Below the pieces are notes generated by a model. That model saw nothing but the letters and a program-made list of their open reading frames with translations, was not told the origin of the DNA and ran no database searches. A stretch of DNA of 45,001 bases, taken from assembly GCA_004524535.1 (NCBI GenBank), contig SDNY01000011.1, positions 1 to 45,001 of the forward strand. The letters are read 5' to 3'. Source of the DNA: Promethearchaeota archaeon (lineage in GTDB: Archaea > Asgardarchaeota > Lokiarchaeia > Sigyniarchaeales > SOKP01). Numbering within the stretch: position 1 is the first letter of the stretch; each line of letters begins with the position of its first letter. A program made the position numbers and the translations under genes. Below, in pieces: positions 17,201 through 24,889 of the stretch.

Positions 17201-17580
17201 CCCCTAAATCTGCGAAAAAAGAAATTAAAAATTTGAAAAAAGCCGCAAGTGTAAAATTAAAAGAAGGGGATCTTAAAACTACTCTTGAAATTTATAGAAG
17301 CGCAGCTGTAATCGCAACTGATTGGGGTTTACAAAAAGAGGCTGAAAATTTGGAGAACACGACCAGAGTTACGCAAATTAACGGTTTAAATCAATTAAAA
17401 AATATTTTAGAGAAAGAAGCTAAAAAAGCGGAAAAAAACAAGGATTATGCTACCGCAGCTGAGAAGTACAAGAAAGCTTCCAAAACAGCTTCGGAGATTT
17501 TTAAGTTGGGTGTTACTGAAATGTATTCAGAAGTTAAAAAACTGACGAAAAAATCGAATGAATTAGAAAAATTAATTTAA
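11230..17580 (+). CDS. Giant single-pass surface protein with Ig-like repeats and cytosolic longin-like domain
   Basis: A 2116-residue protein. Residues 9-32 form a signal anchor. An N-terminal beta domain (about 130-290) with a jelly-roll-like pattern follows. From about residue 570 to 1640 there are around ten beta-sandwich repeats of about 105 residues, each with a YxSxxxFNIT start, a DNGDGYYNITVNC-like middle and a YGxxxIxI end. They are rich in N-x-S/T sequons, so heavy glycosylation is likely. A transmembrane helix (about 1664-1686) is followed by a basic stop-transfer KKREKER. The cytosolic part has a longin/Roadblock-like domain (about 1700-1820; EIDPELISGFLTAVSSF), also seen in the 150-residue protein at 37204, then a helical region and a TPR/SNAP-like coiled C-terminus. 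The architecture suggests an adhesin or receptor that signals to trafficking or GTPase machinery inside; this is inference. Two repeats (13552-14205) are nearly identical in DNA. Confidence 0.85.
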   Translation: MNQSTKKNKKRIFIFLIIFVGLTFTNIAAINLLSFSGIPSTEDDTNDNIIQINDDKPKLAEYERTVEDTGNDINITLHQSINNMGDPLYEIVDFNSVANRSFEIDSPIDTDFNSSYTEIKVEDIYAPNKTLELESANSDTSSNLGSGRWFGSFVAPSNCIMTNASFLISNVWNGITITIYLINSTNTGEPYNPSDFTPFVIGSFNPINFAGNRWYSVDFTDQFLNNTLTYDNKWYIGLTKSVGAGGEDPFWIAGWDSTDSIDNSDSYRYSSGTYTPFAIDYRCDMKLVPTSETGSIDNKPAPVAINMEINGTGVVNGDENAGTWFNNTALPSSNNQLNFTLDAGWWDVTCNITMIQVNYTKTSICGIANFTVTANQPVVRWNVTMSEVLDDFEDKFKCYYINYTIPSHWGDVEVWNGTTQMTRNVTRSLGTGYDELQIFEAGNGTNWFLTANNTNLLAESLGGIVHTYVSKNDVSFINFTNIVDINITLIQNITQNNGEIITDVFENNPPDYDENYTSDRSTFEGTKEINATIWYVNSTVDVYGHFIVQVGWLNGTAVAFGEKNITVLGETELTIEPLAVDIFDSNEIFNITINSTDIGKKEKFDPDEIIYSLDDGVSWSSKNITVFAIGQANITINCSDVNGYGPQTIIINMSSQYYHNQSETVTITILALTELIFMEPTQFEYDSNEEFKILFEYRDKIRDSPVNADQVNYSIESYNWRNDNIDNYGVGLYNISILCNDSEFDDYGEKTILVHINRTYYHNQTVEIKINITGVTDMYLVGFVPPYVYNSDGSFDIFLYFNDTSRNTGIEGATIEYRLNNTGAQFRTDNWVDLGGGNYRITVYCNTSEFYPYGEPIITIHINKTFYINQSLSTSPGDITIRGVTDMYLVGFVPPYVYNSDGSFDIFLYFNDTVRNTGIEGATIEYRLNNTGAQFRTDNWVDLGGGNYRITVYCNTSEFYPYGEPIITIHINKTYYINQSLSTSPGEITIIGVTEASAVADPFKLGYESNELFNVTIYFNDKVRDEGITDADLVVDVNGTQYYPYIFDNGDGYYNITVNCSDPIFSGMGYGNFIYRVNISKHYYENKTREVEVYIGAATNLTLDIFPIKASYDSGETFNITAFYQDVGTGDGVDGAAITVRINNQIYAPLDFQDFLDGYYNITIECNAPQFGNYGTATVKITASKTNYNPSENITSVDVIGETSFSIQKVPDDLYYSSSNTFNITAYFYDITRNQGINGSSISLYVEGTEYDPLEIFDNGDGYYYIKINCSADVFNPYDNLTIRVNASKIYYYNKTDTLKAFIVGNTTLTVLSPSEYVQIVQGTTFNITVNFEDVELITGVAGAFINYTLNGTGYRIDKCNDNGDGTYNITIDIDDPDFGIYGIINITIIASKYAYINRSINFTIHRQIQTSLNPPGTIVDLGSIFRSQHVNFTFNYSDTNFKPIRGALWDIVENDAGFTPNWVELGDGEYNLTLDSTGVFAQVASYNFIFNISAIGNETQEITLIIRVLLPKTRIDLDNNIIGLIVPIRTNITLKFNFTDDLRNERIESITTENVSIEILSGAIWNDYNESRGGDPNFANGAWELFNLTKGQYILRISTLNLDKFQSYTIRITISYTSTNPGPYNDSIIEITNFLYGEPIDISSDGGGDDGGVTTGIAFEDLLLWIIIIAAAVGGIIAIVGIQKGIIAPKKREKERVLREVTTIFDDAVNLEHLLVIFKGTGTCVFFKSYGMEEIDPELISGFLTAVSSFGREMDSQQALNEIQYGDKMLLLADGEHVRVALVLDKQASVFLRQHLKEFIENFEAIYANSLINFRGQIDVFSNAGEHVDNVFQTSIILPHEISPDIGKIKSLKGPHSKDVLKIARRLIKGSERKFFFIATLLTEAIERTDKDKAEVFMGIKELRDKKVLSPIQISAIEGKEVSQQELNMIRQQVCTLPGLSEEEINRLVNDLARKTPAEREAYLVSCREKEEIVSAPIKTTTIGEKVIDSPKSAKKEIKNLKKAASVKLKEGDLKTTLEIYRSAAVIATDWGLQKEAENLENTTRVTQINGLNQLKNILEKEAKKAEKNKDYATAAEKYKKASKTASEIFKLGVTEMYSEVKKLTKKSNELEKLI
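13552..14205 (+). repeat. Recent 327-bp tandem duplication inside the giant gene
   Basis: Two in-frame copies, 13552-13878 and 13879-14205, each encode a 109-residue Ig-like unit starting VTDMYLVGFVPPYV. They differ at only about a dozen bases, such as cgtctaaat/cggctaaat and acattttat/acatattat. The other repeats of the protein are diverged, so this duplication is recent. Confidence 0.9.
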
Positions 17581-17584
17581 AATA

Positions 17585-17596
17585 TTTTTTTTTTTT
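17585..17596 (+). terminator. T12 run after the giant gene
   Basis: An uninterrupted run of twelve T lies five bases after the stop codon, followed by further T-rich sequence. This is the expected archaeal intrinsic termination signal. Confidence 0.5.
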
Positions 17597-17683
17597 CACT
17601 TTTTATTTTATTCCTTTTTCATTTATTTTAGAGAAGAAATATAAATCATTCTGTATATAAAAGCCATATTCTTTTAGTTTATT

Positions 17684-18919
17684 TTATCCATCTTTTATTC
17701 CGTCTTCCGTTATAGCGAATACTGCTTCGCTCTCTGGGAGCGATGGCGAATCAACAATCTTAGCAACTCTCTGTTCTCCTTTTCCTTTTCTAAGATAGAC
17801 TCTAATAGTGCTGCCGTGAGCCACTACATTACCACCAGCTGCCCGTAAGGGATTTCCATAAAAAACATCTGGCTTCGATTGTACCTGATTAGTGACAACT
17901 ATTGCCAATTCAGGATAAATATCGCATAATCGGAGTAAGTCATGGAGATGTTGATTTATTAGCTGCTGCCGATTTGCTAACGTTCCCCGTCCTATGTATT
18001 CACTTCTAAAATGACCAATTAAGCTGTCAACAATAATCAGTTTAATATTCTTCTCTTTAATGATATTTGCAGCCTCTTTAATTAGTAGAATCTGATGATC
18101 TGAGTTATAAGCACGCCCAAAAACGATATTTTTTAACACTTTTTGATAATCCAAATCCTTTGCTTCTGACATTTGAATTATTCTTTCGGGTCTAAATGTT
18201 CCTTCTGTATCAATATATAAAGCATTGCCTTCAAGTCCTCCTTGTTCTTTAGGTAATTGAACATTCACACATAATTGATGACAAATCTGAGTTTTTCCTG
18301 TCCTAAATTCTCCAAAAAACTCGATTACACTACCTGTTTCGATTCCAGATCCTAATAAATCATCTAATTCTTGACTAGTTGTAGTAATTCGAGCGATATT
18401 CTTTCTGCGCTCCCATATATCCTCAGCAGATTTGAATCCAATTCCTAAACGTTCCATTGAAGCCTTGATAAGTTTCGCCGTAGTTTTCTCTCCAAGCCCT
18501 GAATCGTTAATTATAATATTTGGAGGAGTGTAAGCTATTGATTCAAGGCTATTAAATCCAGATTTTATAAGCTTATTAAGAGTAGCTTCTCCGACTCCTG
18601 GAAGGCTCTTTACTGCTTTTATGCACTCTTCTCTGTCTTTTGAAGCATAAATTTCCTCTTCAAGATCCTCCTCCTCGTTAAGTTGTTCCAATTCATCGAA
18701 GGCTTCAATTAATTCTTGGTCGTCATCATAATCTTCAATATAATCTTCTATATTTTCTTCCTCGACCTCATCATCATCTTTTTCTTCTATGTTTGCATCT
18801 TCAGCATCGTCGTCTTGAGCATATTTTAAATGATCTTTGTAGATCTTCCCTTTTATATGCGTTCTATTACATTCAGCGCAAAAATAGCCCCCATTTTTTA
18901 TTTCTACTGCTTTTGCCAT
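17684..18919 (-). CDS. radA: DNA repair and recombination protein RadA
   Basis: Archaeal Rad51/RecA-family recombinase, which forms filaments on single-stranded DNA and exchanges strands. The core is complete: a helix-hairpin-helix domain (about 98-155; SLPGVGEATLNKLIKSGF), Walker A GEFRTGKTQ at about 203-211, Walker B KLIIVDSLIG, L1 FRSEYIGRGTLANRQQ, and L2 to the ATP cap around NQVQSKPDVFYGNPLRAAGG. At 411 residues it is about 70-90 longer than usual RadA. The extra part is an N-terminal piece with possible zinc ligands C14, C17, H21 and H30, followed by a very acidic linker of about 50 residues (36-88). The ATG start is supported by a GTGAT just upstream. A Roadblock gene lies upstream in the same orientation, 218 bases away. 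Confidence 0.95.
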   Translation of the reverse strand: MAKAVEIKNGGYFCAECNRTHIKGKIYKDHLKYAQDDDAEDANIEEKDDDEVEEENIEDYIEDYDDDQELIEAFDELEQLNEEEDLEEEIYASKDREECIKAVKSLPGVGEATLNKLIKSGFNSLESIAYTPPNIIINDSGLGEKTTAKLIKASMERLGIGFKSAEDIWERRKNIARITTTSQELDDLLGSGIETGSVIEFFGEFRTGKTQICHQLCVNVQLPKEQGGLEGNALYIDTEGTFRPERIIQMSEAKDLDYQKVLKNIVFGRAYNSDHQILLIKEAANIIKEKNIKLIIVDSLIGHFRSEYIGRGTLANRQQLINQHLHDLLRLCDIYPELAIVVTNQVQSKPDVFYGNPLRAAGGNVVAHGSTIRVYLRKGKGEQRVAKIVDSPSLPESEAVFAITEDGIKDG

Positions 18920-19137
18920 AATTAATCACATCATAAATTTTTAATTTCATTTCTAATTATGTTATATGTATAAAACCGCTTATTTTAAAAGCAATAGACT
19001 TAAAAATTTCTAATTTCTAATTTATTTTTTTACAGAATAATTAAAAAAGAGATTATTTCAATATTCATTGAATTTTTTTTTAATACTGGTTTGTTGGGTA
19101 AACAAGTCTTGAACTTAGAAAGAATTCAAATAAGCTC

Positions 19138-19500
19138 TTAAGTTATATTTTTTATCTGTTCGCTAACTTTTCTTAATTCTATAAAACATGTATCCATACG
19201 AGCCTCAACATCTAGACACACACATATAATGAGCTCTTCACCCGCTTCCATGATTGCGAAATTTCCTTCGTTGCCTTGAAGGATACACACATCCAACGTT
19301 CCTGATTTCAATTCGAGGAGTACTCGTTCAGACACACTTAAAATTGTCGCGGTCATGGCTGCTAATCTAATATCTGAGATACCTTCTTCTAGTATAGCTT
19401 GTATAATAAGACCTTCTGCTGACACTACTGCAGAACTCTTTACGCCTTCAATATTATCATGGAGAGTTTGCAAGAGATACAAGAGTTGCTGATCAGACAT
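19138..19500 (-). CDS. Roadblock/LC7 domain protein
   Basis: A 120-residue single-domain Roadblock/LC7 protein. The pattern fits from end to end: an N-terminal helix (QLLYLLQTLHDNIEGV), strand pair KSSAVVSAEGLIIQAIL, the long helix RLAAMTATILSVSERVLLEL, strands SGTLDVCILQGNEGNFAIMEAG and EELIICVCLDV, and a C-terminal helix. In eukaryotes these proteins bind dynein or scaffold Rag/Ragulator GTPases; in prokaryotes (MglB) they act as GTPase-activating partners. Asgard archaea have many of them together with small GTPases, but no Ras-like GTPase is adjacent here. The family call is firm; the partner is unknown. Confidence 0.92.
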   Translation of the reverse strand: MSDQQLLYLLQTLHDNIEGVKSSAVVSAEGLIIQAILEEGISDIRLAAMTATILSVSERVLLELKSGTLDVCILQGNEGNFAIMEAGEELIICVCLDVEARMDTCFIELRKVSEQIKNIT

Positions 19501-19645
19501 TATTTACTTATTTTAAAGTTCAATTAATTATTTATAAAATAATCATTATCTAATTTAAAACTATAGATAATCATTTATATGAATATAATTATTAAAATAT
19601 AGCCTTGTAAAAAAAATTATTAATTTTATGATCGGTGAGATTTAA

Positions 19646-20881
19646 TTGAGTTTAAGATTAAAATTTGAATATTATCCAAAAATAGAGAGTGCTCTACTTA
19701 AAGATGCAAATAAAGTCATCCAACAAAATAAAGAAAAATGGGATCCTCCTTTCTTTACTGATACAAAATCTCATATAGACATAGAAAAAATCCAAAAGAC
19801 AACCAAACATGTTATAAATAAAGATTTAAGAAATGTTATTGTTTTAGGAACGGGGGGATCAATTCAAACTTTGTTGGCACTAAAACATTTAGCTATGAAA
19901 AAAATTTATCCTATAACGAGTTCACGGGCAGTTGAGTTAAATAAATGTCTGAACGAGACAAATCCGGAAGATTCTATTGTGATTCCTATTTCTCGAGGTG
20001 GGGAAACACTAGATGTAAATTCTACTATAGGAACTTTTCTTAAGGAGGATTATAAATTTATTGGTCTTTCTTCAATGGGTACTATGAATGAAATATTAAA
20101 AAAAATAAACTGTCCTATTTTAGATGTTCCTGATTTGTCAGGTCGGTATGCTGGTTCCATTTCCAACGTAGGAATTGTTCCTGCGTATCTCTCAGGGATT
20201 AATATTGAAGATTTTATAAGAGGATTAGAAGAAGGATATAAATTATATATGAACTCTGAGAACAACATTGCTATAGAATTTTCATGTTATCTTTTTAATT
20301 TATATAAAAAAGGGTATAAATTAGTATTTTCTATGCCATATTCAAAGAACCTTGAAGGAAGTGTGGGATTATTTGTTCAATGTATATCAGAAAGTACAGG
20401 TAAAGATGGGAAAGGTTTGATGGGTACATTCCAATCTGCCCCTATATGTCAACATTCTGTATTGGAGTATCTCTTAGGAGGCACTAAAGGCGCTACAATT
20501 CCTATCTTATGGACCATTAACAACGAAAATTCAGATTTAACGCTAGAATCTTCTATTAACTACATCCATGGTCAAACAGCACAGAGAATTATAAATTACC
20601 AGGCAGATGCAACATTCCAAGCGTTAATCGAGCAAAGTGTGCCTTCTGTTAAAATCTCAATCGATACTCCTAAAGAAATTGTCATTGGGCATCTAATCTC
20701 TTTTATCCTATCCACGATATACTATCTATGTATATTTTTAGATGTAAATTGGGCTAATAATCCAAAAGTTGTTATTGGAAAGAAAATCTGCAATAAAGCT
20801 TTAAAGGATAAAGTTTCGTCTGAAGAAAGAGAAAAAATAAGAGAAAAAATAGCTGACGATATTTTTAGAAATTTTTTCTAA
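19646..20881 (+). CDS. pgi: Glucose-6-phosphate isomerase (PGI superfamily)
   Basis: A 411-residue SIS-domain sugar isomerase of the PGI family, interconverting glucose-6-phosphate and fructose-6-phosphate. Seen motifs are VIVLGTGGSIQTLLALKHL (first SIS domain), PISRGGETLDVNST (phosphate loop), and the QCISESTGKDGKGL segment where PGI places its Glu base. Later regions include SAPICQHSVLEYLLGG and a C-terminal helical segment. It is shorter than classical bacterial or eukaryotic PGI (about 450-550 residues) and nearer to the compact type. The TTG start at 19646 is chosen because GGTGAG lies seven bases before it and no ATG fits. It converges with the aspartate kinase gene, 34 bases apart. Confidence 0.85.
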   Translation: MSLRLKFEYYPKIESALLKDANKVIQQNKEKWDPPFFTDTKSHIDIEKIQKTTKHVINKDLRNVIVLGTGGSIQTLLALKHLAMKKIYPITSSRAVELNKCLNETNPEDSIVIPISRGGETLDVNSTIGTFLKEDYKFIGLSSMGTMNEILKKINCPILDVPDLSGRYAGSISNVGIVPAYLSGINIEDFIRGLEEGYKLYMNSENNIAIEFSCYLFNLYKKGYKLVFSMPYSKNLEGSVGLFVQCISESTGKDGKGLMGTFQSAPICQHSVLEYLLGGTKGATIPILWTINNENSDLTLESSINYIHGQTAQRIINYQADATFQALIEQSVPSVKISIDTPKEIVIGHLISFILSTIYYLCIFLDVNWANNPKVVIGKKICNKALKDKVSSEEREKIREKIADDIFRNFF

Positions 20882-20915
20882 TCTTTTTTTGTTATAAAAT
20901 TTTATTTTATTAATT

Positions 20916-22355
20916 CTAATTTTGGTTTATGAAAGCAGTGTATAAAACATTTACCGCTTTTTTACAATCTTTCCTTTCAATTATGAAAGTTATATTTAAT
21001 TCCGATGATCCTTGAGCAATTGCTCTTACGTTTATATTATTATTACCCATTGTAGTAAAAACTTTTCCAGCAATACCAGGAGTTTGAAGCATTCCCGCAC
21101 CAATTACAGCAATTAAAGAAATGTCATTATCAATTTTTATGGAAAACCACTGCTTACCAAAAAATTCAGAATTTCTTAATAAAAAGCTTACTCTCATTGA
21201 ATCTTCTAAATCAATTCCAAATGTAATATTATTTTCCGAAGAACTTTGCGATATAAATTTAATATTTACATTATTATCCCCAAGAAGAGAAAATAATTTT
21301 GATACTGTACCATGTAAAGATATCATAGTTCCACTTTCAATTGTTACCATTGTCAGTCTTTCGATTGAGGTTATAGCTTTAATTTTTTTATCGTCCTTAA
21401 CAATTTCTTTAGTAATAATGGTAAATTCGTTTGTTTCTGGATCATTAAAATCTCTAATTTCTGATGGAATATCTCTTTTTTCGTTAACATCAAGACATAC
21501 AGGATGTAGTACTTTTGAACCAAAAAAAGCTAATTCCTTTGCTTCAATGTAAGATATTTGCCTTAATAGATCTGTTTTATCTGAAATTTTTGGATCAGCA
21601 TTTAAAAATCCTTTAACATCTTTCCAGTAAATGACCTTAGTGTTATATTTTGGCATTAAACAAAAAGCCAAAATTGCTGCTGTTAGATCAGTTCCTCCAC
21701 GACCTAAAGTTGTAATTTTTTTATTTTTAGTTGCCCCATAATACCCAGTCACACAAATTAGATCAATTAAATCTGATTCTAATATTGGAACTATTTTTTT
21801 CTCAACTAATTCTTGACACTCGTCTAAGATTGGGAGGGCATTACCAAAGTTTTCGTCAGTAATGATAATCTCTTCAGATGATATAAATTGAGATTTAAGA
21901 TCTTTATCAATTGAATTAAAATATTGAGAGAAAATAAAAGTGCTTAGTCGTTCTCCATAAGATACTATTATATCTTGAATATCCATACTCGGTCTCAATA
22001 AACGAACAATTCGTCCTAATTGACTTAATTCTTCAATATTATCGTCTAAGAAATCCAATGTATCATTATATTCAAGTTTAGTTTCATCAATGATCTCATC
22101 GATTATTTTTTTATGAATATTGTAAATATTTTCTATGATAAAATCACATTCAGTAGCTTCCTCACACGATTTTGTATAAAAATCTATAAGTTTATCGGTT
22201 ATCCCTTTTATAGCGGATGTAACTATTATTAATTTTTGATTCAAGTATTTTTTTATAATTTGAGTTGTTTTTTCAAATGATTTTGTATCTTGTAAGCACG
22301 AACCACCAAATTTCATTACAATAAGGTCTTTTTTTTTAATCGTCAATTTAAACAC
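20916..22355 (-). CDS. lysC: Aspartate kinase with ACT domains
   Basis: A 479-residue aspartokinase catalysing ATP-dependent phosphorylation of aspartate, the first step to lysine, threonine and methionine. The amino-acid kinase domain (about 10-310) has the start motif VMKFGGSCLQD, a LIIVTSAIKGITDKL strand and GRGGTDLTAAILA at the substrate site. Two ACT domains follow (about 330-400 and 410-479; for example GDNNVNIKFISQSSSE and GNNNINVRAIAQGSSE), the usual sites of feedback inhibition. Length and order are those of ThrA/LysC-type kinases. The annotated start is GTG (22353-22355); the ATG 13 codons in, just before KFGGS, is an alternative. Confidence 0.93.
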   Translation of the reverse strand: MFKLTIKKKDLIVMKFGGSCLQDTKSFEKTTQIIKKYLNQKLIIVTSAIKGITDKLIDFYTKSCEEATECDFIIENIYNIHKKIIDEIIDETKLEYNDTLDFLDDNIEELSQLGRIVRLLRPSMDIQDIIVSYGERLSTFIFSQYFNSIDKDLKSQFISSEEIIITDENFGNALPILDECQELVEKKIVPILESDLIDLICVTGYYGATKNKKITTLGRGGTDLTAAILAFCLMPKYNTKVIYWKDVKGFLNADPKISDKTDLLRQISYIEAKELAFFGSKVLHPVCLDVNEKRDIPSEIRDFNDPETNEFTIITKEIVKDDKKIKAITSIERLTMVTIESGTMISLHGTVSKLFSLLGDNNVNIKFISQSSSENNITFGIDLEDSMRVSFLLRNSEFFGKQWFSIKIDNDISLIAVIGAGMLQTPGIAGKVFTTMGNNNINVRAIAQGSSELNITFIIERKDCKKAVNVLYTAFINQN

Positions 22356-22498
22356 CAGTTAAGTATCTTATAATAATAATCAATAAGAAACAAAGTAAAT
22401 AGATTTTTTTATAAATCATTAAAAAAGAATGGAAAAAATTAAAGAATTTAGAAATTAATTCTTTTTTATAATAAATAGGAAAAAAAAAAATATTTTCG

Positions 22499-23290
22499 AT
22501 GAAGTTAAGTATAATTATTCCTTGCTATAATGAAGAATCTACTCTTAAAAAATTATTAGAGCATCTATTTAAGGTTCAATTTCCTATAGAAAGAGAGATT
22601 ATTGTTATTGATGATGGATCTGCAAGAAATCATAAAGAATTTATTAAAGAAGAGATAAATTCAAATAAAATTTCATTCATAAGGTTACCTCAAAATCAAG
22701 GAAAAGGATTTGCAATTAGAGTTGGATTAAAATATGCTTCTGGTGATGTTTTTATAAATCAAGATGCTGATTTTGAATATATTCCTTCCGATATACCTAA
22801 GCTATTAAATCCAATATTAAAAAATAAAGCTAATGTAGTTTATGGCACAAGATTTGCTACAAGACCAAAATTTATGTCTAAGTCCCATTATTTAGCGAAT
22901 ATAGTTCTAACAAAAATAGCCAATTTCATATATCATACTAATTTAACAGATATGGAAACAGGGTACAAATTATTTACTAAGAAAGTCTTAAGTAAAATTA
23001 AACTTAACGCTCGACAATTTGAATTTGACCCAGAAATTACATCTAAAATAATTTTAAGTGGCTTTAAAATTCATGAAATACCGATTCAATATAAATATCG
23101 TGATTTTAGTGACTCTAAAATCAATTGGCTTGATGGAGTTGAATGTTTATTTATTCTTCTTCAACAAAGATTTTGTCCAAAATCAAATTTATATCAATTT
23201 ATATATGAAATCTTTAAATATCACTTTAAAAAAATCATTCTTAAATTAACAAAATTTATAGCTAAATTTGTTTATATGCGTCGAGTTTAA
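22499..23290 (+). CDS. Family 2 glycosyltransferase (dolichol-phosphate sugar synthase-like)
   Basis: A 263-residue GT-A fold transferase. It begins with the GT2 signature KLSIIIPCYNEESTLKKLLE, followed by IVIDDGSARNHKEF (nucleotide-sugar binding), NQGKGFAIRVGLKYASGD, the metal-binding DAD in NQDADFEY, and TDMETGYKLFTKKVL, which is typical of dolichol-phosphate mannose or glucose synthases. There is no C-terminal membrane domain, so it is a soluble or peripheral type that would make a polyprenyl-phosphate sugar at the inner face. That product could feed the possible GT-C proteins at 26160-28451. The end of the gene is followed after one base by the stop of the convergent radical SAM gene. Confidence 0.9.
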   Translation: MKLSIIIPCYNEESTLKKLLEHLFKVQFPIEREIIVIDDGSARNHKEFIKEEINSNKISFIRLPQNQGKGFAIRVGLKYASGDVFINQDADFEYIPSDIPKLLNPILKNKANVVYGTRFATRPKFMSKSHYLANIVLTKIANFIYHTNLTDMETGYKLFTKKVLSKIKLNARQFEFDPEITSKIILSGFKIHEIPIQYKYRDFSDSKINWLDGVECLFILLQQRFCPKSNLYQFIYEIFKYHFKKIILKLTKFIAKFVYMRRV

Positions 23291-23291
23291 T

Positions 23292-24668
23292 TCATTTTAA
23301 ACTATCAATAAATCTATTCAAAAGAGCCCAAAAATGCTTAAGTGATTGAATTTCTTTAAGAATTCCAATAATAATTTTAGGTCTAAGATAGAACTCAAGA
23401 TAGGCTCTTCTTTGCATATTTTTCATCATCTTTCGAGTCATACCATCTGGGACATATCCCACATCATGCACAAAAAAGTGGTCATAGTTGATTTTTTTCA
23501 TTCCCTTATCCATTATTTCCTTATAAAGCTCGGATCCAGGCAACGGCATAAAATTATTAAATTGAGCTCTATTAATGTTTACTAATTTTGATAATCCAAT
23601 AGTTTGAAGCATTTCATATTTAGTTTCTCCAGGTATTCCAAACATAAAAAAGCCTGTAGTTTTTATATTGATATTATTAAAAATTTTCATTTTTTCTATA
23701 ATTTTCTTAATTGAAAGATGTTTTTTTGTAATATTATGTATACGCTGAGAGCCAAATTCAAGGCCTAATGCCAAAGAATGGCACCCTGATCTCTCCATAA
23801 GTTTTAACCCATCTTCATCTAGGGTATCAATCCTCACGCCTGAAGGACAACTCCATGTGATATTCATCTTTAATTTTATTAGAGTTTCACAAAATTCCGT
23901 TAAAAGTTTCTTGAATAAAGTGAAGTTTTCGTCTTCTATTAAAAAATCTCTTACTCCATAATTTTTTTTCAAAAACTTCATCTCCTTAATCACATTTTCT
24001 ATAGATCTTTTTCTAATTCGACGTGTGGTAACTGCTTTACCAGCACAAAAAGTACATTCCATTGGACAACCTCTTGTTATAATTATCGGAGCTGTGGGGA
24101 AGCTTTTGAAGAATCCACCATGGGGCATTGGGGGGTAATTTCTTGGATCCATTAAATCCCAAGCTGGAAATGGAATAGTATCGAGATCTTCAACTATTTC
24201 TATTGGATTAATTATTATTTTGTTTCCTTTCCGCCATATTAGATTTGGTACTTCTTGGAAATTTGGATTATTTGATTGAAGCTGAGACAAGAGCTCAGGA
24301 AAAGCAATTTCTGCCTCACATATTAAAGCAAAATCCGCTCTTGGAAAATCTTTTAATATTTCTTCATGAACTCCTGAGGGATGATAACCACCAAGAACTA
24401 TAATCGTATCCGGTTGAAATTTTCTTATGATATTTATATGCTTTCTTGTAGGAGTTACATCAAAGGTAAACATTTGAATGCCAATAACATCAAAATCATT
24501 GTTTTTAATGTAATTTTGAAAATCACCAAATGTAAAATTTTTTTGAAGACAATGCAGTATTGTAACATCATGTCCAGACTCTCTTAAAACAGATGCAATA
24601 TAACCAATGCCGAGACTTGGCATTATAACATAGCTTCTGTTTATTGGCATCATCAGCAAGATTTTCAT
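23292..24668 (-). CDS. B12-binding radical SAM protein
   Basis: A 458-residue cobalamin-dependent radical SAM enzyme. Residues 1-140 form the B12-binding Rossmann-like domain (SLGIGYIASVLRESGHDV, VIGIQMFTFD, IVLGGYHPSGVHEEIL). The radical SAM barrel follows with CxxxCxxC in RGCPMECTFCAG and SLALGLEFGSQRIHNITKKH. The C-terminal 90 residues are helical and basic. Members of this class methylate or join unactivated carbons in lipids, cofactors and antibiotics. Its place beside glycosyltransferases and a YbhN-like membrane protein suggests a role in lipid or glycan modification. The substrate is unknown. Confidence 0.9.
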   Translation of the reverse strand: MKILLMMPINRSYVIMPSLGIGYIASVLRESGHDVTILHCLQKNFTFGDFQNYIKNNDFDVIGIQMFTFDVTPTRKHINIIRKFQPDTIIVLGGYHPSGVHEEILKDFPRADFALICEAEIAFPELLSQLQSNNPNFQEVPNLIWRKGNKIIINPIEIVEDLDTIPFPAWDLMDPRNYPPMPHGGFFKSFPTAPIIITRGCPMECTFCAGKAVTTRRIRKRSIENVIKEMKFLKKNYGVRDFLIEDENFTLFKKLLTEFCETLIKLKMNITWSCPSGVRIDTLDEDGLKLMERSGCHSLALGLEFGSQRIHNITKKHLSIKKIIEKMKIFNNINIKTTGFFMFGIPGETKYEMLQTIGLSKLVNINRAQFNNFMPLPGSELYKEIMDKGMKKINYDHFFVHDVGYVPDGMTRKMMKNMQRRAYLEFYLRPKIIIGILKEIQSLKHFWALLNRFIDSLK

Positions 24669-24889
24669 TTTAGTGATCCAGTGGCAATTTTATTTCCTAG
24701 TAAAATTTGGTAATCTTGTTTAAATTTAAAAATATAGGTTTTTAAATTAAGTTTCTGTGACTATTTGATTTTCTATTAAAAAACAGATTAAAATCAATTG
24801 GTAAAATTCAATAAATATAAATATTAAATATATTTTGATATTTCAACTTAGAAATTATTGCAATATAAATAATAAAGAACTAAGAGAAA

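Noticed and set aside
21121-21552. 143-codon plus-strand frame opposite aspartate kinase
   Set aside because: A shadow of a fully conserved enzyme gene with no family features of its own.
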